64,000 nucleotides of DNA from Lachnospiraceae bacterium MD308 (lineage in GTDB: Bacteria; Bacillota; Clostridia; Lachnospirales; Lachnospiraceae), in contig VIQU02000021.1 in assembly GCA_010206225.2 (NCBI GenBank), positions 1 through 64,000 of the forward strand, written 5' to 3'. Shown here in pieces: positions 1-9,081 of the stretch. A program made the position numbers and the translations under genes. Each line of letters begins with the position of its first letter. The first letter of the stretch is position 1. Below the pieces are notes generated by a model, which saw nothing but the letters and a program-made list of their open reading frames with translations, did not search any database and was not told where the DNA came from.

Positions 1-235
1 CAGCTCCCGTTCTGAAGGAAGCTTTGCGAACACCGGATCAGAACTGCTTTCCGTCTGCGTGGCCTTTCCCTGAATCTTTCGAATCCAATAGCTTAGGGTG
101 GATTGAGGCACCTCATTCTGCTGGCACCAGTCTTTGCGGGATAAACCGCTTTCTTGGAACGTATGAATCCGGTCTGCCCAAAGCGCAGCTTTTGAGATTA
201 TATTATCATTCGTATTAATTAGTATCACCTCCATC
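1..235 (-). mobile_element. IS66-family accessory protein (TnpA-like), 5' part, runs off the left edge
   Basis: The reverse strand encodes a protein whose N-terminal part reads KAALWADRIHTFQESGLSRK and then has a helix-turn-helix-like stretch ending in STLSYWIRKIQ. This matches the small DNA-binding accessory protein that opens IS66-family elements in Firmicutes. The frame is open to the window edge, so the protein is partial here and the remaining IS66 genes should lie to the left. The start is not clear. Two ATG codons (235 and 238) overlap a GGAGGTG ribosome site, while an ATT codon at 220 sits at the normal distance from that site. I see no certain terminal inverted repeat between 236 and 330. 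Family assignment is by recalled sequence similarity only. Confidence 0.72.
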
Positions 236-334
236 ATTTGAAATTATCTTATCAAAAATGGAAGGGAATTTGTAGATACGGATTATTACCTACTTACTAT
301 TGAGAGAAACTGCTTTTTAGGGTATACTAAGTAA

Positions 335-628
335 AAGGATATAGTTTTATTAAGAACGGTGGTAATTGAACATGTCAATTTTTTACAAAGACAAGTAATT
401 CAATCCCTCAATGGCTTGTCGGATGATAATTTGCGCTTTTTTACTCGAAATGATTCAGCGTTTTATGAAACCCTCCGAAAACAAAGAGGAAAATGTTGAC
501 AAGTTGGTTATAAACAAAACATAGTTCGAAGAATTGACAGTTTAGATGGCCAGTATCTTATTGACGCAGATTATGATATAGATGAATGCAATGATGAAAT
601 TGCAAAATTATTTGGAGTGTTTGAGTGA
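335..628 (+). pseudogene. Decayed antitoxin-like gene of a vapBC-type pair
   Basis: One reading frame ending at the TGA at 626-628 gives a protein-like sequence broken by an in-frame TGA at 497-499. A more natural start, ATG 372 preceded by GGTGG, is in another frame and hits a stop after eight codons, so at least one frameshift and one nonsense change would be needed to rebuild the gene. The C-terminal stretch (DADYDIDECNDEIAKLFGVF) is acidic, as is common for antitoxins. Its stop overlaps the ATG of the PIN-domain remnant (TGATG), the usual antitoxin-toxin coupling. The antitoxin family was not recognised. Confidence 0.5.
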
Positions 629-735
629 TGAAGATATTGATAGATACACATATAGCCATCTGGGCAGTATTAAATGATCCTAAACTGCCTAAGAAAGCAA
701 AAGTAGAAAAATTAATGTTTTTGTCATTAACTTGA
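628..735 (+). pseudogene. Truncated VapC-like PIN-domain toxin
   Basis: The first 25 codons read MKILIDTHIAIWAVLNDPKL followed by PKKAK. This is the typical start of VapC/PIN ribonuclease toxins, including the first catalytic Asp (residue 6). The match stops abruptly and the frame ends after 35 codons, whereas PIN toxins are about 125-140 residues. The three further acidic residues of the active site are therefore absent and the toxin is dead. The start overlaps the stop of the upstream antitoxin-like remnant. With the nearby IS66 piece this marks the left end of the window as eroded accessory DNA. Confidence 0.72.
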
Positions 736-1045
736 CACAAGGGGACTGAAGGCCATGGAGGAACTTTCGAAGCTGGAAACACAGAGGGGGAATCCGGCTT
801 ACCTTGGCGATGGCAAAAGCGCAGGAGGAAAGCGGGAGCGGATCGCCAGTAATAAGATTGCACATTCTTGATACTGAATATTTCGTCGCTACAGCTAATT
901 CCGATCCAAACTCAAAAAATCGTTATAATAATCTTGTTTAAGCATAGTTACTATTTTCCGACAGCACCTTTCGTACTGTCTGTGTAAGGTTACAACTAAA
1001 TTATATTATGATTTTTTAATTTACTATAGAAAGGAACTAAAGATT
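736..1045. other. Intergenic stretch without a recognised gene
   Basis: This follows the toxin remnant. A short frame from ATG 754 to the stop near 870 (about 38 codons, rich in Gly, Lys and Arg) is open but resembles nothing I recognise and has no clear ribosome site, so I do not call it. The last 60 bases are AT-rich and end in AAAGGA before the DeoR-family start at 1046. Confidence 0.4.
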
Positions 1046-1801
1046 ATGTTGGCTGTAACCAGAAAAGCGAAAATCAAAGAAATAATTCTTGAAAAGAAAA
1101 GCATCACTGTCCTGGAATTATCAAAGCTTTTTTCCGTGACAGAAGAAACCATCCGCCGCGATCTTAAGCAGTTAGAAGATGACGGGTTCCTCACCCGCAC
1201 CTATGGAGGTGCCTTTATACAAAATGGCGTGGGTAATAACGTTGATCTGACGATCCGTGAGACGGCCTATATAGAAAACAAGCAGAATATCGCAGAAAAA
1301 TGCCGGGGCATTATAAAAAATGGAGATTCTATATTTTTAGATTCCTCTACCACCGCCTATCAGATCGCAAAGGCGGTTAAGAATATGCGTCTTACCGTCG
1401 CAAGCAATTCTCTGCTTATTATTAATGAGCTATGTGAAAAGGAAAATATCCACCTTGTCACTTTAGGCGGAGCATATCTTCCCGAAGACAAAGCATTCTG
1501 CGGCAACATTACGCTTAAAAATCTTGAGCAATATTATTTTGACAAGGTTTTCATGTCCTGCCGATCTTTATCAATGGAGCATGGTATTACGGATTCCCAT
1601 GAACCTACGGCATCCATCCGGCAAAGCCTGATAAGAAGAAGCCAGAATATATACATTGTTGCGGATTTTTCTAAATTTGACAAGACTTCCTTTCTTACCA
1701 TCTCAGACTTCGCCCCTGTCACCGGACTTGTCACTGATAAACCATTAAGCCAAAAATGGCTGGACTTTCTTTCTGAACAAAATGTGAAGACTTTTATATA
1801 A
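1046..1801 (+). CDS. DeoR-family transcriptional regulator (first of two)
   Basis: The 251-residue protein has the two-part layout of DeoR/GlpR sugar-metabolism repressors. The N-terminal winged helix-turn-helix spans residues 5-57, with the recognition segment VTEETIRRDLKQLEDDG. A sugar-phosphate sensing DeoRC domain spans about 75-235. The family is known to be released from DNA by a phosphorylated sugar of the pathway it controls. The start is supported by AAAGGA 12 bases upstream. The gene converges on and overlaps by 8 bp the second DeoR gene (1794-2585). Its position next to the importer, kinase, aldolase and BMC genes suggests control of that island, but the target is inferred. Confidence 0.88.
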   Translation: MLAVTRKAKIKEIILEKKSITVLELSKLFSVTEETIRRDLKQLEDDGFLTRTYGGAFIQNGVGNNVDLTIRETAYIENKQNIAEKCRGIIKNGDSIFLDSSTTAYQIAKAVKNMRLTVASNSLLIINELCEKENIHLVTLGGAYLPEDKAFCGNITLKNLEQYYFDKVFMSCRSLSMEHGITDSHEPTASIRQSLIRRSQNIYIVADFSKFDKTSFLTISDFAPVTGLVTDKPLSQKWLDFLSEQNVKTFI

Positions 1802-2585
1802 GAATTTTTATATTATTTTTCTTGTAATAATCTATGTACTGCTGCGGTACCCCTTTGTCTGACACAACAGTATCCGACAAAGTCAGCCGACCCAGACTTA
1901 AAAAGGATTTCTTATCAAACTTGAAGGAATCGAGAACAATAACCATCTTGTCTGCGATCTCCCTGATAGTGCGGTATACAATAAGTTCTGTCGAATAGTT
2001 CACCGTATAGCCTGCCGACAAATCCGCGCCCCCTACTCCCATAAATGCCTGAGAGATATGAAGATTGTCCAGATTCCGCATAAACATCTCTCCCGCCACA
2101 TACAGATGGCTGTGGACCAGATTTCCGCCTGTGAGGATAACATTCGCTTCCGTATTTTTCGCAAGCGCCTGTGCCGCCAGAAGGTTATTCGTCAGCACAT
2201 TCACCTTGCCGAATTTTGCCAGTTCTCTTGCTACATAATAACAGGTTGTCCCCTGCCCGATAAAAAGCCACCCGGTATCTGTTACCAGAGAGGCTGCAAG
2301 CCGTCCTATTTCCTCCTTTCTGCTGTCGTATTCAATATGCATCCCCAGATATTCCTCCTGGACAGATGAAAGCTCTGTAACCTCTTTCACCGGCAGCGCC
2401 GCCCCGTATATTCTCTTTAAACATCTGCGCTCTTCAAGAACATCCAGATCTTTGCGGATAGTAACCTCCGACACGCCGAAAATCTCGCTTAAGTCATTGA
2501 CCTCTATGCGTCCTTGTTGTTCGACCATCCGCTTTATCTCCGCAAGTCTTTTTGTTTTATTCATTGTCTTTCCGTTTTTTTTCAT
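1794..2585 (-). CDS. DeoR-family transcriptional regulator (second of two)
   Basis: The 263-residue protein has the DeoR/GlpR arrangement: a winged helix-turn-helix in the first 65 residues, with VSEVTIRKDLDVLEERRCLK as the recognition region, then a DeoRC effector domain with GGNLV and DSFKFDKKSF near its end. It lies 21 bases downstream of the phosphatase gene and is probably co-transcribed with it. Two starts are possible: ATG 2585, where GAGGG is too close to serve, and ATG 2564, preceded by GGAAAG. It differs clearly from the convergent DeoR protein and is not a recent duplicate. It may control the ABC-kinase operon just upstream on the same strand, which has TTTCGTT boxes at its promoter. 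Confidence 0.87.
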   Translation of the reverse strand: MKKNGKTMNKTKRLAEIKRMVEQQGRIEVNDLSEIFGVSEVTIRKDLDVLEERRCLKRIYGAALPVKEVTELSSVQEEYLGMHIEYDSRKEEIGRLAASLVTDTGWLFIGQGTTCYYVARELAKFGKVNVLTNNLLAAQALAKNTEANVILTGGNLVHSHLYVAGEMFMRNLDNLHISQAFMGVGGADLSAGYTVNYSTELIVYRTIREIADKMVIVLDSFKFDKKSFLSLGRLTLSDTVVSDKGVPQQYIDYYKKNNIKILI

Positions 2586-2606
2586 CCCTCAATAACTCCC
2601 GTTATT

Positions 2607-3380
2607 CTAAAAACCCTTCAAAAGCTCCTTCACCAGAAGCTCCCCAATATATCCGTTTCCCGCTGCGATCTGCGACGGAGCTGTAATGTCAATCTCTCCG
2701 CCTCTATAGTCCGTCACCGTCCCTTTCGCTTCCTTTACAAGTAAAAGTCCCGCCGCAAAATCCCAGGGCTTTAAATCATGCTCGACAAAGGCTTCTGTCC
2801 TCCCGCACGCAACGTACGCAAGGTCAAGCGCCGCAGAGCCCGTTCTTCGTATGTCAGAACAGCGTAAAAAGATCTGCTTAAACAATTCAAAATTTTTATC
2901 TGCAAGCTCATGCTTCCACGGACTTGTACCAACCGTAACAAGACTTCTTTCAAGCTCTCTTGTTTTGCTTACATAGATTCGTTCTTCATTTAGCCAGGCT
3001 CCTTTTCCTTCCTGCGCCCAGAAAAGCTCCTCCGTATACGGCTGGTATACGATCCCCATAACAATCTTTCTGTTATCACAAAGAGCCAGAGACAGCGTAC
3101 TGTGGCAATAATCATGAATAAAATTCGTCGTTCCGTCTATCGGGTCGAGAATCCATACCGGCTTTCCAAAATCGATATCACGGTTATCCTTTTCTTCACC
3201 CATGAACTGAATATCCGGATAAAGCTCTTTTAACCCCGTCTGTACAGCCTCCTGCACCATGATATCTATCTGAGTCACAAAATCCGCCGTACCTTTTTCC
3301 TTTACGTCAACTTTTTCATGACTGACAAAGAGCGGCCTTACATTCCTGACCAGGCTTTTGACCTTTTCTATATCTACCAT
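2607..3380 (-). CDS. Inositol monophosphatase family phosphatase
   Basis: The 257-residue protein carries the metal-dependent IMPase signatures: GEE at 61-63, DPIDGTTNF at 79-87 and the C-terminal WDFAAG motif near 207. These bind the Mg ions and the substrate phosphate. Family members hydrolyse inositol monophosphate, fructose bisphosphate or related sugar phosphates, so the real substrate cannot be read from the sequence. Placement just after the sugar operon and before a DeoR regulator suggests removal of phosphate from a dead-end or overflow sugar phosphate of the pathway. It is a cytosolic protein of normal length. A hairpin upstream (3457-3499) separates it from the aldolase, so it may have its own promoter. 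Confidence 0.88.
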   Translation of the reverse strand: MVDIEKVKSLVRNVRPLFVSHEKVDVKEKGTADFVTQIDIMVQEAVQTGLKELYPDIQFMGEEKDNRDIDFGKPVWILDPIDGTTNFIHDYCHSTLSLALCDNRKIVMGIVYQPYTEELFWAQEGKGAWLNEERIYVSKTRELERSLVTVGTSPWKHELADKNFELFKQIFLRCSDIRRTGSAALDLAYVACGRTEAFVEHDLKPWDFAAGLLLVKEAKGTVTDYRGGEIDITAPSQIAAGNGYIGELLVKELLKGF

Positions 3381-3456
3381 ACATTACCTCCTGTCCGGAG
3401 CAATCCGGACCGAACATGCTAATTATACCATTATTTTCCTTAAAATACTAGTATAA

Positions 3457-3499
3457 CCAAAAGCCCGGACTCTCTCTAAAGACAGTATAGAGTCCGGGC
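3457..3499 (-). terminator. Terminator-like hairpin after the aldolase gene
   Basis: On the reverse strand, GCCCGGACTCT pairs exactly with AGAGTCCGGGC across a 15-base loop and is followed by CTTTTGG. The arms are at 3463-3473 and 3489-3499. The T run is short, so termination may be partial and allow some read-through into the phosphatase and DeoR genes. Confidence 0.7.
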
Positions 3500-3512
3500 A
3501 GTCCGTCTTTAT

Positions 3513-4166
3513 TTATGTTATCTCGTGACCATATTTATTAAGAAAGCGATATCGTTCAGATTCTACAAATCTGGCCGGAATTTCTTTTATCAGCCGGTTA
3601 TTTGCAGACAGGTAAATGGAACATGCCTTCTCAATTACTTCAACGCATAGCGCTGTTTCTTTTAGGTCTCTTCCGCATGCTACCGGTCCGTGATTTCTTA
3701 AGATCACCCCGTTTTTATCATCGATACACTCTGCCGCCATACGCCCTAATTCAAAATGATTTTCCGCGCAGACATACTGTCTGGTCAGCGGAATCTTCCC
3801 TCCTAAGAGCTGAGACATCTCTTCTACCATACACGGAACTGCATTTACCGGAAGCGCGGAAACTGCCATGGCCTTTGCCGTGTGAGCATGAATGATCGCT
3901 TTTACGTCTTCTCTTTTCAGATAGATCTGTCTATGAACTTCCTTTTCAGAGGTCGGCGTCCGCTCCCCGCAGGCAACCGTTCCATCCAGATTCAGAACAA
4001 CAAAATCCTCCAGGCGCATTGCATCATATTCAATTTTGCTAGGCGTAAGTATAATATGGTCTCCAATCCGTACACTCACATTTCCCCATGTTCCCAGAAA
4101 AAACCTTTTTTCAACCATCTGTCTGCAAATGTTCAAGATCTCCTGTCTCGCTTCTGTATACAGCAT
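3513..4166 (-). CDS. Class II aldolase, FucA/AraD type, without targeting tail
   Basis: The 217-residue protein is a zinc-dependent class II aldolase or epimerase of the fuculose-1-phosphate aldolase / ribulose-5-phosphate 4-epimerase fold. Seen are the phosphate-binding TPSKIEYD region, the EKEVHRQIY segment with the acidic catalytic residue, the paired zinc ligands in IIHAHT, and NHGPVACG near the C-terminus. The start at 4166 is chosen because GGAG lies 8 bases upstream; an in-frame ATG at 4205 lies inside the kinase gene. It begins 5 bases after the kinase stop, so kinase and aldolase are consecutive steps. It lacks the C-terminal extension of the BMC-linked aldolase at 15025 and so should act in the cytosol. 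Confidence 0.87.
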   Translation of the reverse strand: MLYTEARQEILNICRQMVEKRFFLGTWGNVSVRIGDHIILTPSKIEYDAMRLEDFVVLNLDGTVACGERTPTSEKEVHRQIYLKREDVKAIIHAHTAKAMAVSALPVNAVPCMVEEMSQLLGGKIPLTRQYVCAENHFELGRMAAECIDDKNGVILRNHGPVACGRDLKETALCVEVIEKACSIYLSANNRLIKEIPARFVESERYRFLNKYGHEIT

Positions 4167-4171
4167 AGTAC

Positions 4172-5701
4172 TTACTCCTTCATGATTTTTGCCCGGATCT
4201 TCCACATCTTCTGCATATGACTATAGCCTGCGGTATACAGTTCATAGAACTTCATATACTTTTCATGATTTTTCATATCCGGCTCATATACCTTCTTTAT
4301 CTTCACGATCTTTCCAACTGCGTCCTGATAGCTTGAGAAAATTCCCTGCACAACCGCATTGTTGATCGCAACGCCTCTGGCTCCAAGCTCTTCCCCTTCT
4401 ACGGTTACGATCCTACTTCCCAGCGCGTCCGCAAACATCTGGCACCATGCGCTGCTGTTAGCGCCGCCGCCGCATATTGTGATCTGCCCGATAGGAAGCG
4501 GCATATGCTGATAACAGTCAAGCATGGCAAATGCTACACCCTCATAGGTTGCACGCACAATGTCTGCCAGTGTATTACGCACATTCAGTCCTGTGTAGCT
4601 TGCGCGGGCTCTGGAATCCGTAAAGGGCGCTCTCTCTCCTCCGGCCAGAAGATAGGGATGATACATCACTCCATTAGAACCGATCGGAACCTCTTTGATC
4701 ATATCTTCCATATAGGCATAAACATCCTTACCCTCTGCCGCCGCGTCTTCCTTCACCTGCAGTCCAAGGGTTTTCAGGCACCATTCCAGATTCGGCGTGC
4801 CCGCAAAGGAAGACATCAGCCTGAGCCATCTTCCTTCCATCACATGGGCGACCGTCATTCCGGACGGGATATCATCCATTAGCGGTTCATCGATCACCAT
4901 CTCATGAAGCGCCGCCGTTCCCATGATCGAACAGCAGTGTCCCTTTTCTATCACGCCGCTTCCAAGAGCGCACGCTCCCACATCCATAGGTCCTGACGTT
5001 ACAAGAACATCATTGGTAAGCCCCATGCTTTCCGCCACTTGGGGAAGAATCTTAAATGCATTGTCCTTTGCGCTCTTTATCGGCGGATACTTATCTCTGT
5101 ATTTATCGATCCCGCACAGGGAAAATGCTTCGTCAAGATAGTCTCTTTTTTTCTGGTCTAACAGGATCAATGACTGGTCTGTCGCATCTGATGTGATCTC
5201 CCCTGTAAATTTAAAGTAAAGATAATCCTTCAGATGGAGAAGCCATCTGCTCCTGTCAAGAGATTCTTTCTCATATTTCTCCATCCACCGCACGATCCCA
5301 TTCTGATTTCCCGTGCAGACCCAGGTTCCGCACGCTTTAAACAGCTTTTCGCAGGTTCCGTCCTCTACCCATTCATCTACAAATTCTGCCGCCCTTCCAT
5401 CACAGAAGCAGCACCCTCTTCTAACCGGCTCGCCATCTTCATCTACCATCCAAAGACCATCTCCCTGGGCAGTAATCCCAAGACCTATGATGTCAGAGGC
5501 GTCTACCCTTCCGGCCACATCCTTTACGCACTCTACCGCACTGTCCCAGATTTCCAGCATATCCTCTTCATACTGGTTCTCCTCCGGAAAATACCCTTTA
5601 AGGGGAATCCCCTTTTTGGCAATCTCTTTTCCCTGTGTATCAAACAGCACAGCTTTGATCCCTGTCGTACCTGAATCGATGCCAATGATATATTTTTCCA
5701 T
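4172..5701 (-). CDS. FGGY-family carbohydrate kinase
   Basis: The 509-residue protein has the two-lobed FGGY sugar kinase layout. The N-terminal phosphate-binding motif is GIDSGTTGIKAVLFDTQGKE (residues 6-25). TAQGDGLWMVD is near 98. The C-terminal lobe has the ATP-side sequences GPMDVGACALGSG and ICGGGANSSAWCQMFAD. The length is usual for the family, which phosphorylates ketoses or polyols such as xylulose, fuculose, rhamnulose or erythritol. The QGDGLW segment recalls erythritol and L-xylulose kinases, but the substrate stays open. It is followed at once by a class II aldolase and preceded by a ketose 3-epimerase family protein. A phosphorylation that yields a ketose 1-phosphate for aldol cleavage is the simplest reading. 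Confidence 0.9.
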   Translation of the reverse strand: MEKYIIGIDSGTTGIKAVLFDTQGKEIAKKGIPLKGYFPEENQYEEDMLEIWDSAVECVKDVAGRVDASDIIGLGITAQGDGLWMVDEDGEPVRRGCCFCDGRAAEFVDEWVEDGTCEKLFKACGTWVCTGNQNGIVRWMEKYEKESLDRSRWLLHLKDYLYFKFTGEITSDATDQSLILLDQKKRDYLDEAFSLCGIDKYRDKYPPIKSAKDNAFKILPQVAESMGLTNDVLVTSGPMDVGACALGSGVIEKGHCCSIMGTAALHEMVIDEPLMDDIPSGMTVAHVMEGRWLRLMSSFAGTPNLEWCLKTLGLQVKEDAAAEGKDVYAYMEDMIKEVPIGSNGVMYHPYLLAGGERAPFTDSRARASYTGLNVRNTLADIVRATYEGVAFAMLDCYQHMPLPIGQITICGGGANSSAWCQMFADALGSRIVTVEGEELGARGVAINNAVVQGIFSSYQDAVGKIVKIKKVYEPDMKNHEKYMKFYELYTAGYSHMQKMWKIRAKIMKE

Positions 5702-5717
5702 ATTAAAACCTCACATT

Positions 5718-6587
5718 CTAAAACAGGCCTTTGATAAATGCCAGTGACTCTATGATCAGCTTGTCAAGGTATGCGTTATTCGCATCCTTTGGAAGCATGT
5801 CCCTCCATACATTTCCGCCTTCTAAGGCAACCGAACCTCCGGTTCTTACCAGCGGCTCGAAGGAAATGCAGCGGTCATAATTGATTTCTTTCAGAGCGTT
5901 TACAACCTCCTGCCACGGAAGAAATCCCGGTCTTGGCGGACGGCGGTTATTTGTTCCCATGTGGTAATGTCCCAGTTTATTTCCGGCGATTCGGACAGCC
6001 TCTGCCAGATCGTCTTCCTCGATCATCCCATGGAAAATGTCAAGAAGGATATTGATGTTCGGGTGATCCACCATATCCGCAAGTCTTCTTGCTTCCTCGG
6101 CAGTATTTAACATATAGCTTTCGAAGCGGTTTACCACCTCCATATTCCAGCTGATGTCATAATCAGCCGCGCATTTCCCGACTTCCTTCAACGATTTTGC
6201 CGCCTGCTCAAAGCTTCTTTCCTTATCGATGGGTCGGTCAAATTTGCACCATGCGCCATAATTGATTCCTGAGAAATTGTGAGCGCCAAGTTTTCCCCAT
6301 GCCTCGATCAGCCGCTTTGATTTTTCTACAGCAGCAAGCCTTCCTGCTTCATCTGTCTGGGAAAGATCCTCCTCGCGCCCAAACCCGCCGGAAACATAAA
6401 GCTCCACATCATTAGCCTTGCTTGCCGACACGATCTCGTCAATCTCCTTCTGCGGCATGGTAAGGGTCCTGCCCCAGAAAATCTCCAGTCCGTCAAACCC
6501 GCACTTTCTTGCGCGCTCAATCATCTGCGGATAATCTGTTCCCTCCCAGTTCTTGCTCCAGTAACAATAACAGATACCAAATTTCAT
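5718..6587 (-). CDS. Sugar epimerase of the D-tagatose/D-psicose 3-epimerase family
   Basis: The 289-residue TIM-barrel protein matches ketose 3-epimerases. MEVVNRFESY carries the first catalytic and metal-binding Glu. LLDIFHGMIEE carries the metal Asp and His. GHYHMGTNNR carries the next metal His plus the substrate Arg. SFEPLV carries the second catalytic Glu. The known family interconverts ketoses at C3 (fructose/psicose, tagatose/sorbose, and pentulose pairs). The start at 6587 is supported by GGAGGAAGG upstream; the longer frame overlaps the permease gene. In this operon it probably converts an imported or isomerised ketose into the form accepted by the neighbouring kinase. The exact sugar is unknown. 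Confidence 0.85.
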   Translation of the reverse strand: MKFGICYCYWSKNWEGTDYPQMIERARKCGFDGLEIFWGRTLTMPQKEIDEIVSASKANDVELYVSGGFGREEDLSQTDEAGRLAAVEKSKRLIEAWGKLGAHNFSGINYGAWCKFDRPIDKERSFEQAAKSLKEVGKCAADYDISWNMEVVNRFESYMLNTAEEARRLADMVDHPNINILLDIFHGMIEEDDLAEAVRIAGNKLGHYHMGTNNRRPPRPGFLPWQEVVNALKEINYDRCISFEPLVRTGGSVALEGGNVWRDMLPKDANNAYLDKLIIESLAFIKGLF

Positions 6588-6600
6588 CGTTCCTTCCTCC

Positions 6601-7557
6601 TTATGCTTTACTATTTCTTCTTCTGATTGCGTCAATTGAAACAGCAATAAGTACAACAATACCTGTCACAATCTGATCCCAATAAGAAGAGATTCCCAAA
6701 AGACTGATACTAAATGATATAACGCTCATCAGCAGACCGCCAATGATCGTTCCGCCAATCCCACCGATTCCGCCGTTCATCGAGGTACCGCCAAGTACGG
6801 CTGCGGTAATGGACGGCATCGCCCAGTTCTCACCAATATTTACCTGTGAAGAGGCAAGTCTTAACACCATAAGCACGCCTGCAAGCGAAGAGATAAATCC
6901 GGTAAGCGCATAGACTCCCATCTTCGTCTTACTGCTCTGGATACCGACGATCCTTGCCGCGCTTTCATTTCCGCCTACTGCGTAAATATGACGTCCGAAG
7001 GAGGTATACCTGAGCATATACATGAGAACCACCGCAAGCACCAGCATGATCACTGCCGGATACGGAACAACCCCGAATAGCGAACCCTGACCGATCACCG
7101 TTACAGATGCCGGGATTCCCGTAAGCGGAATACCTTTTGTCGCAACATAAATGATTCCTTTATAAAGCGCGCTTGTCGCAAGGGTGACGATAAACGGAGT
7201 AAGATTCAAGGAACAGATAAAGATTCCGTTAATCGCTCCCAATACAGCCCCTGCCGCCAATGCGATCACAATGGCTAAAAAGGGGTTTACCCCTCCCACT
7301 GTCGTTAGCATAGCAAATATCATACTGCAAAGCCCCGCGATACTGGCAACCGACAGATCAATGCCGCCAAGCAGAAGCACCAGCGTCTGCGCGAAGCCGA
7401 TGATGATCGTAAACGACGCGGAACGGATAAATGTAGAGAGATTGTATGCCGTATAAAAATGTCCCGTCAGTATCTGAACGACAATCGTCATCAAAATCGT
7501 CACGATAAATACGGCGCCCGCCGTTGTCTTAATTGAATTTAACAGTTTATTTTTCAT
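6601..7557 (-). CDS. Sugar ABC transporter permease, RbsC type
   Basis: The protein of about 318 residues is highly hydrophobic with 8-10 membrane segments and carries the RbsC-family stretch GGIDLSVASIAGLCSM near the third segment. It also has VGGNESAARIVGI and AVLGGTSMNGGIGGIGGT, a loop that contacts the ATPase. It forms the membrane channel of a ribose-type importer with the ATPase and binding protein encoded just upstream. The start at 7557 is preferred because an AAGGATGGG ribosome site precedes it; ATG 7572 has a purine run directly abutting it. Monosaccharides or polyols are the usual substrates of this class. Confidence 0.9.
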   Translation of the reverse strand: MKNKLLNSIKTTAGAVFIVTILMTIVVQILTGHFYTAYNLSTFIRSASFTIIIGFAQTLVLLLGGIDLSVASIAGLCSMIFAMLTTVGGVNPFLAIVIALAAGAVLGAINGIFICSLNLTPFIVTLATSALYKGIIYVATKGIPLTGIPASVTVIGQGSLFGVVPYPAVIMLVLAVVLMYMLRYTSFGRHIYAVGGNESAARIVGIQSSKTKMGVYALTGFISSLAGVLMVLRLASSQVNIGENWAMPSITAAVLGGTSMNGGIGGIGGTIIGGLLMSVISFSISLLGISSYWDQIVTGIVVLIAVSIDAIRRRNSKA

Positions 7558-7577
7558 ATCGTATCTACCCATCCTTT

Positions 7578-9062
7578 CTAGTTCAACGCAACCTTCAGCA
7601 GATCTTCCCTGACCATATCCTCATCCGGCGTAAGAACTCCTTTCAGGCTTCCCGCGTTCATGATCATAATTCTGTCCGCAATCGTAAGCAGCTCATCCAT
7701 CTCTGAAGATATCACGATAATCGTAATCCCCATATCCGCCATCTCACGGACAAGTTTATAGATCTCTCCTTTTGCGCGGACATCGATCCCCCTTGTAGGC
7801 TCGTCCAAAATAAGAAGCTTTACATTCTTTTCCATCCACCTTCCAAGGATTACCTTTTGTTGATTTCCGCCGCTTAAGTTTTTAATGAGTGTATCCGCGC
7901 CCGGCGTCTTAATACGGAGCGCCTCAATATGATGATCCGCAATTTCTTTTGCTTTGGAAAAATTGATTTTTCCTTTGCTTTTTACCTTGTCATAGTTCAG
8001 CATCATGATATTTTCACAGATAGAAAGCACCGGAAACATTCCCTGTTTTCTTCGTTCTTCCGGAACAAGCCCGATTCCATGGGCGATCGCCTCCGCGGGA
8101 GAATGGATCGTAATCTCTGCCCCGTCAAAAAAGAGCTGCCCCGAATCCTTCTGGGTAAGTCCGTATATGCAGGAGAAAAGCTCCGTCCTGCCTGCTCCTA
8201 CAAGGCCCGCCACGCCATAGATCTCTCCTTTTTTTACTTCAAAATTAATGTCTTTAAATTCCCGTCCTCTTGAGAAATTCTTTACTTCAAGAAAAATCTC
8301 ATCGGAAACCTTTCTTTCTACTCTCTGGTTTTTCTCAACCTTCTGATTCGCCATATGATAAATCATTTCATCTATCGAAATATCCTTCGTATCACATGCC
8401 TTTACAAATTTTCCATCCCTCATGATCGTCACGCGGTCTGAAATTTCCTGCACCTCATCCAGATGATGGGTAATAATAATAATCGCTTTTCCTTCTTCCT
8501 TAAGCTTTCTTACATTTCTAAATAAATGCTCTGTCTCATTTAGTGTAAGAGAAGCAGTCGGTTCATCAAGAATAATAATATTGGAACCAAATACAAGTGT
8601 TCTTGCGATCGAAACAAGCTGCTGATATGCTGCGCTTACTTCTGAAACCTTAATTCCCGGATCAATATCCACTTCCAGCTTTTCCATCATTTCCTTCGCT
8701 TTCACCGTGGTCTGTCCCCAGTCCATCCGTCTTCCTTTTTTCTGGTGAAGACCAAGGAATATATTTTCCGCAATGGACAACTCCGGAACCAGATTTAACT
8801 CCTGAGGCACCATACCTATTTTCTTTTGCAGCGCCTCGTAGGGCGATTTATTTTCAATCTTTTCCCCATTCAGGATAATCTCCCCGGAGTCCGGCTGTAA
8901 AACCCCCATCAATACATTCATCAGAGTGCTTTTTCCGGCTCCATTCTCACCAATCAGAGCCATCACTTCTCCAGCATTGAGATTAAAGTCCACATGATCA
9001 AGCGCAAGCGTTCCCGGAAACTGTTTGACGATCTGATTCATGCTTAATAGATACTCTGTCAT
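7578..9062 (-). CDS. Sugar ABC transporter ATP-binding protein, RbsA/MglA type
   Basis: The 494-residue protein consists of two fused ABC domains, as in RbsA, MglA and XylG. The first half has the intact Walker A GENGAGKST and Walker B LDEPTA. The second half has the degenerate Walker A GLVGAGRTE, the signature LSGGNQQKV and Walker B LDEPTRG. Such a tandem ATPase drives a ribose-type importer with homodimeric permease. GGAGG lies 8 bases before ATG 9062, so the longer in-frame start at 9113 is rejected. A strong hairpin at 9082-9107 separates it from the binding-protein gene and probably lowers its expression relative to that gene. Confidence 0.93.
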   Translation of the reverse strand: MTEYLLSMNQIVKQFPGTLALDHVDFNLNAGEVMALIGENGAGKSTLMNVLMGVLQPDSGEIILNGEKIENKSPYEALQKKIGMVPQELNLVPELSIAENIFLGLHQKKGRRMDWGQTTVKAKEMMEKLEVDIDPGIKVSEVSAAYQQLVSIARTLVFGSNIIILDEPTASLTLNETEHLFRNVRKLKEEGKAIIIITHHLDEVQEISDRVTIMRDGKFVKACDTKDISIDEMIYHMANQKVEKNQRVERKVSDEIFLEVKNFSRGREFKDINFEVKKGEIYGVAGLVGAGRTELFSCIYGLTQKDSGQLFFDGAEITIHSPAEAIAHGIGLVPEERRKQGMFPVLSICENIMMLNYDKVKSKGKINFSKAKEIADHHIEALRIKTPGADTLIKNLSGGNQQKVILGRWMEKNVKLLILDEPTRGIDVRAKGEIYKLVREMADMGITIIVISSEMDELLTIADRIMIMNAGSLKGVLTPDEDMVREDLLKVALN

Positions 9063-9081
9063 GAACTTCCTCCTTTTTTGA

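Noticed and set aside
754-870. Short Gly/Lys/Arg-rich frame after the toxin remnant
   Set aside because: No ribosome site or recognisable sequence; probably part of a decayed element.
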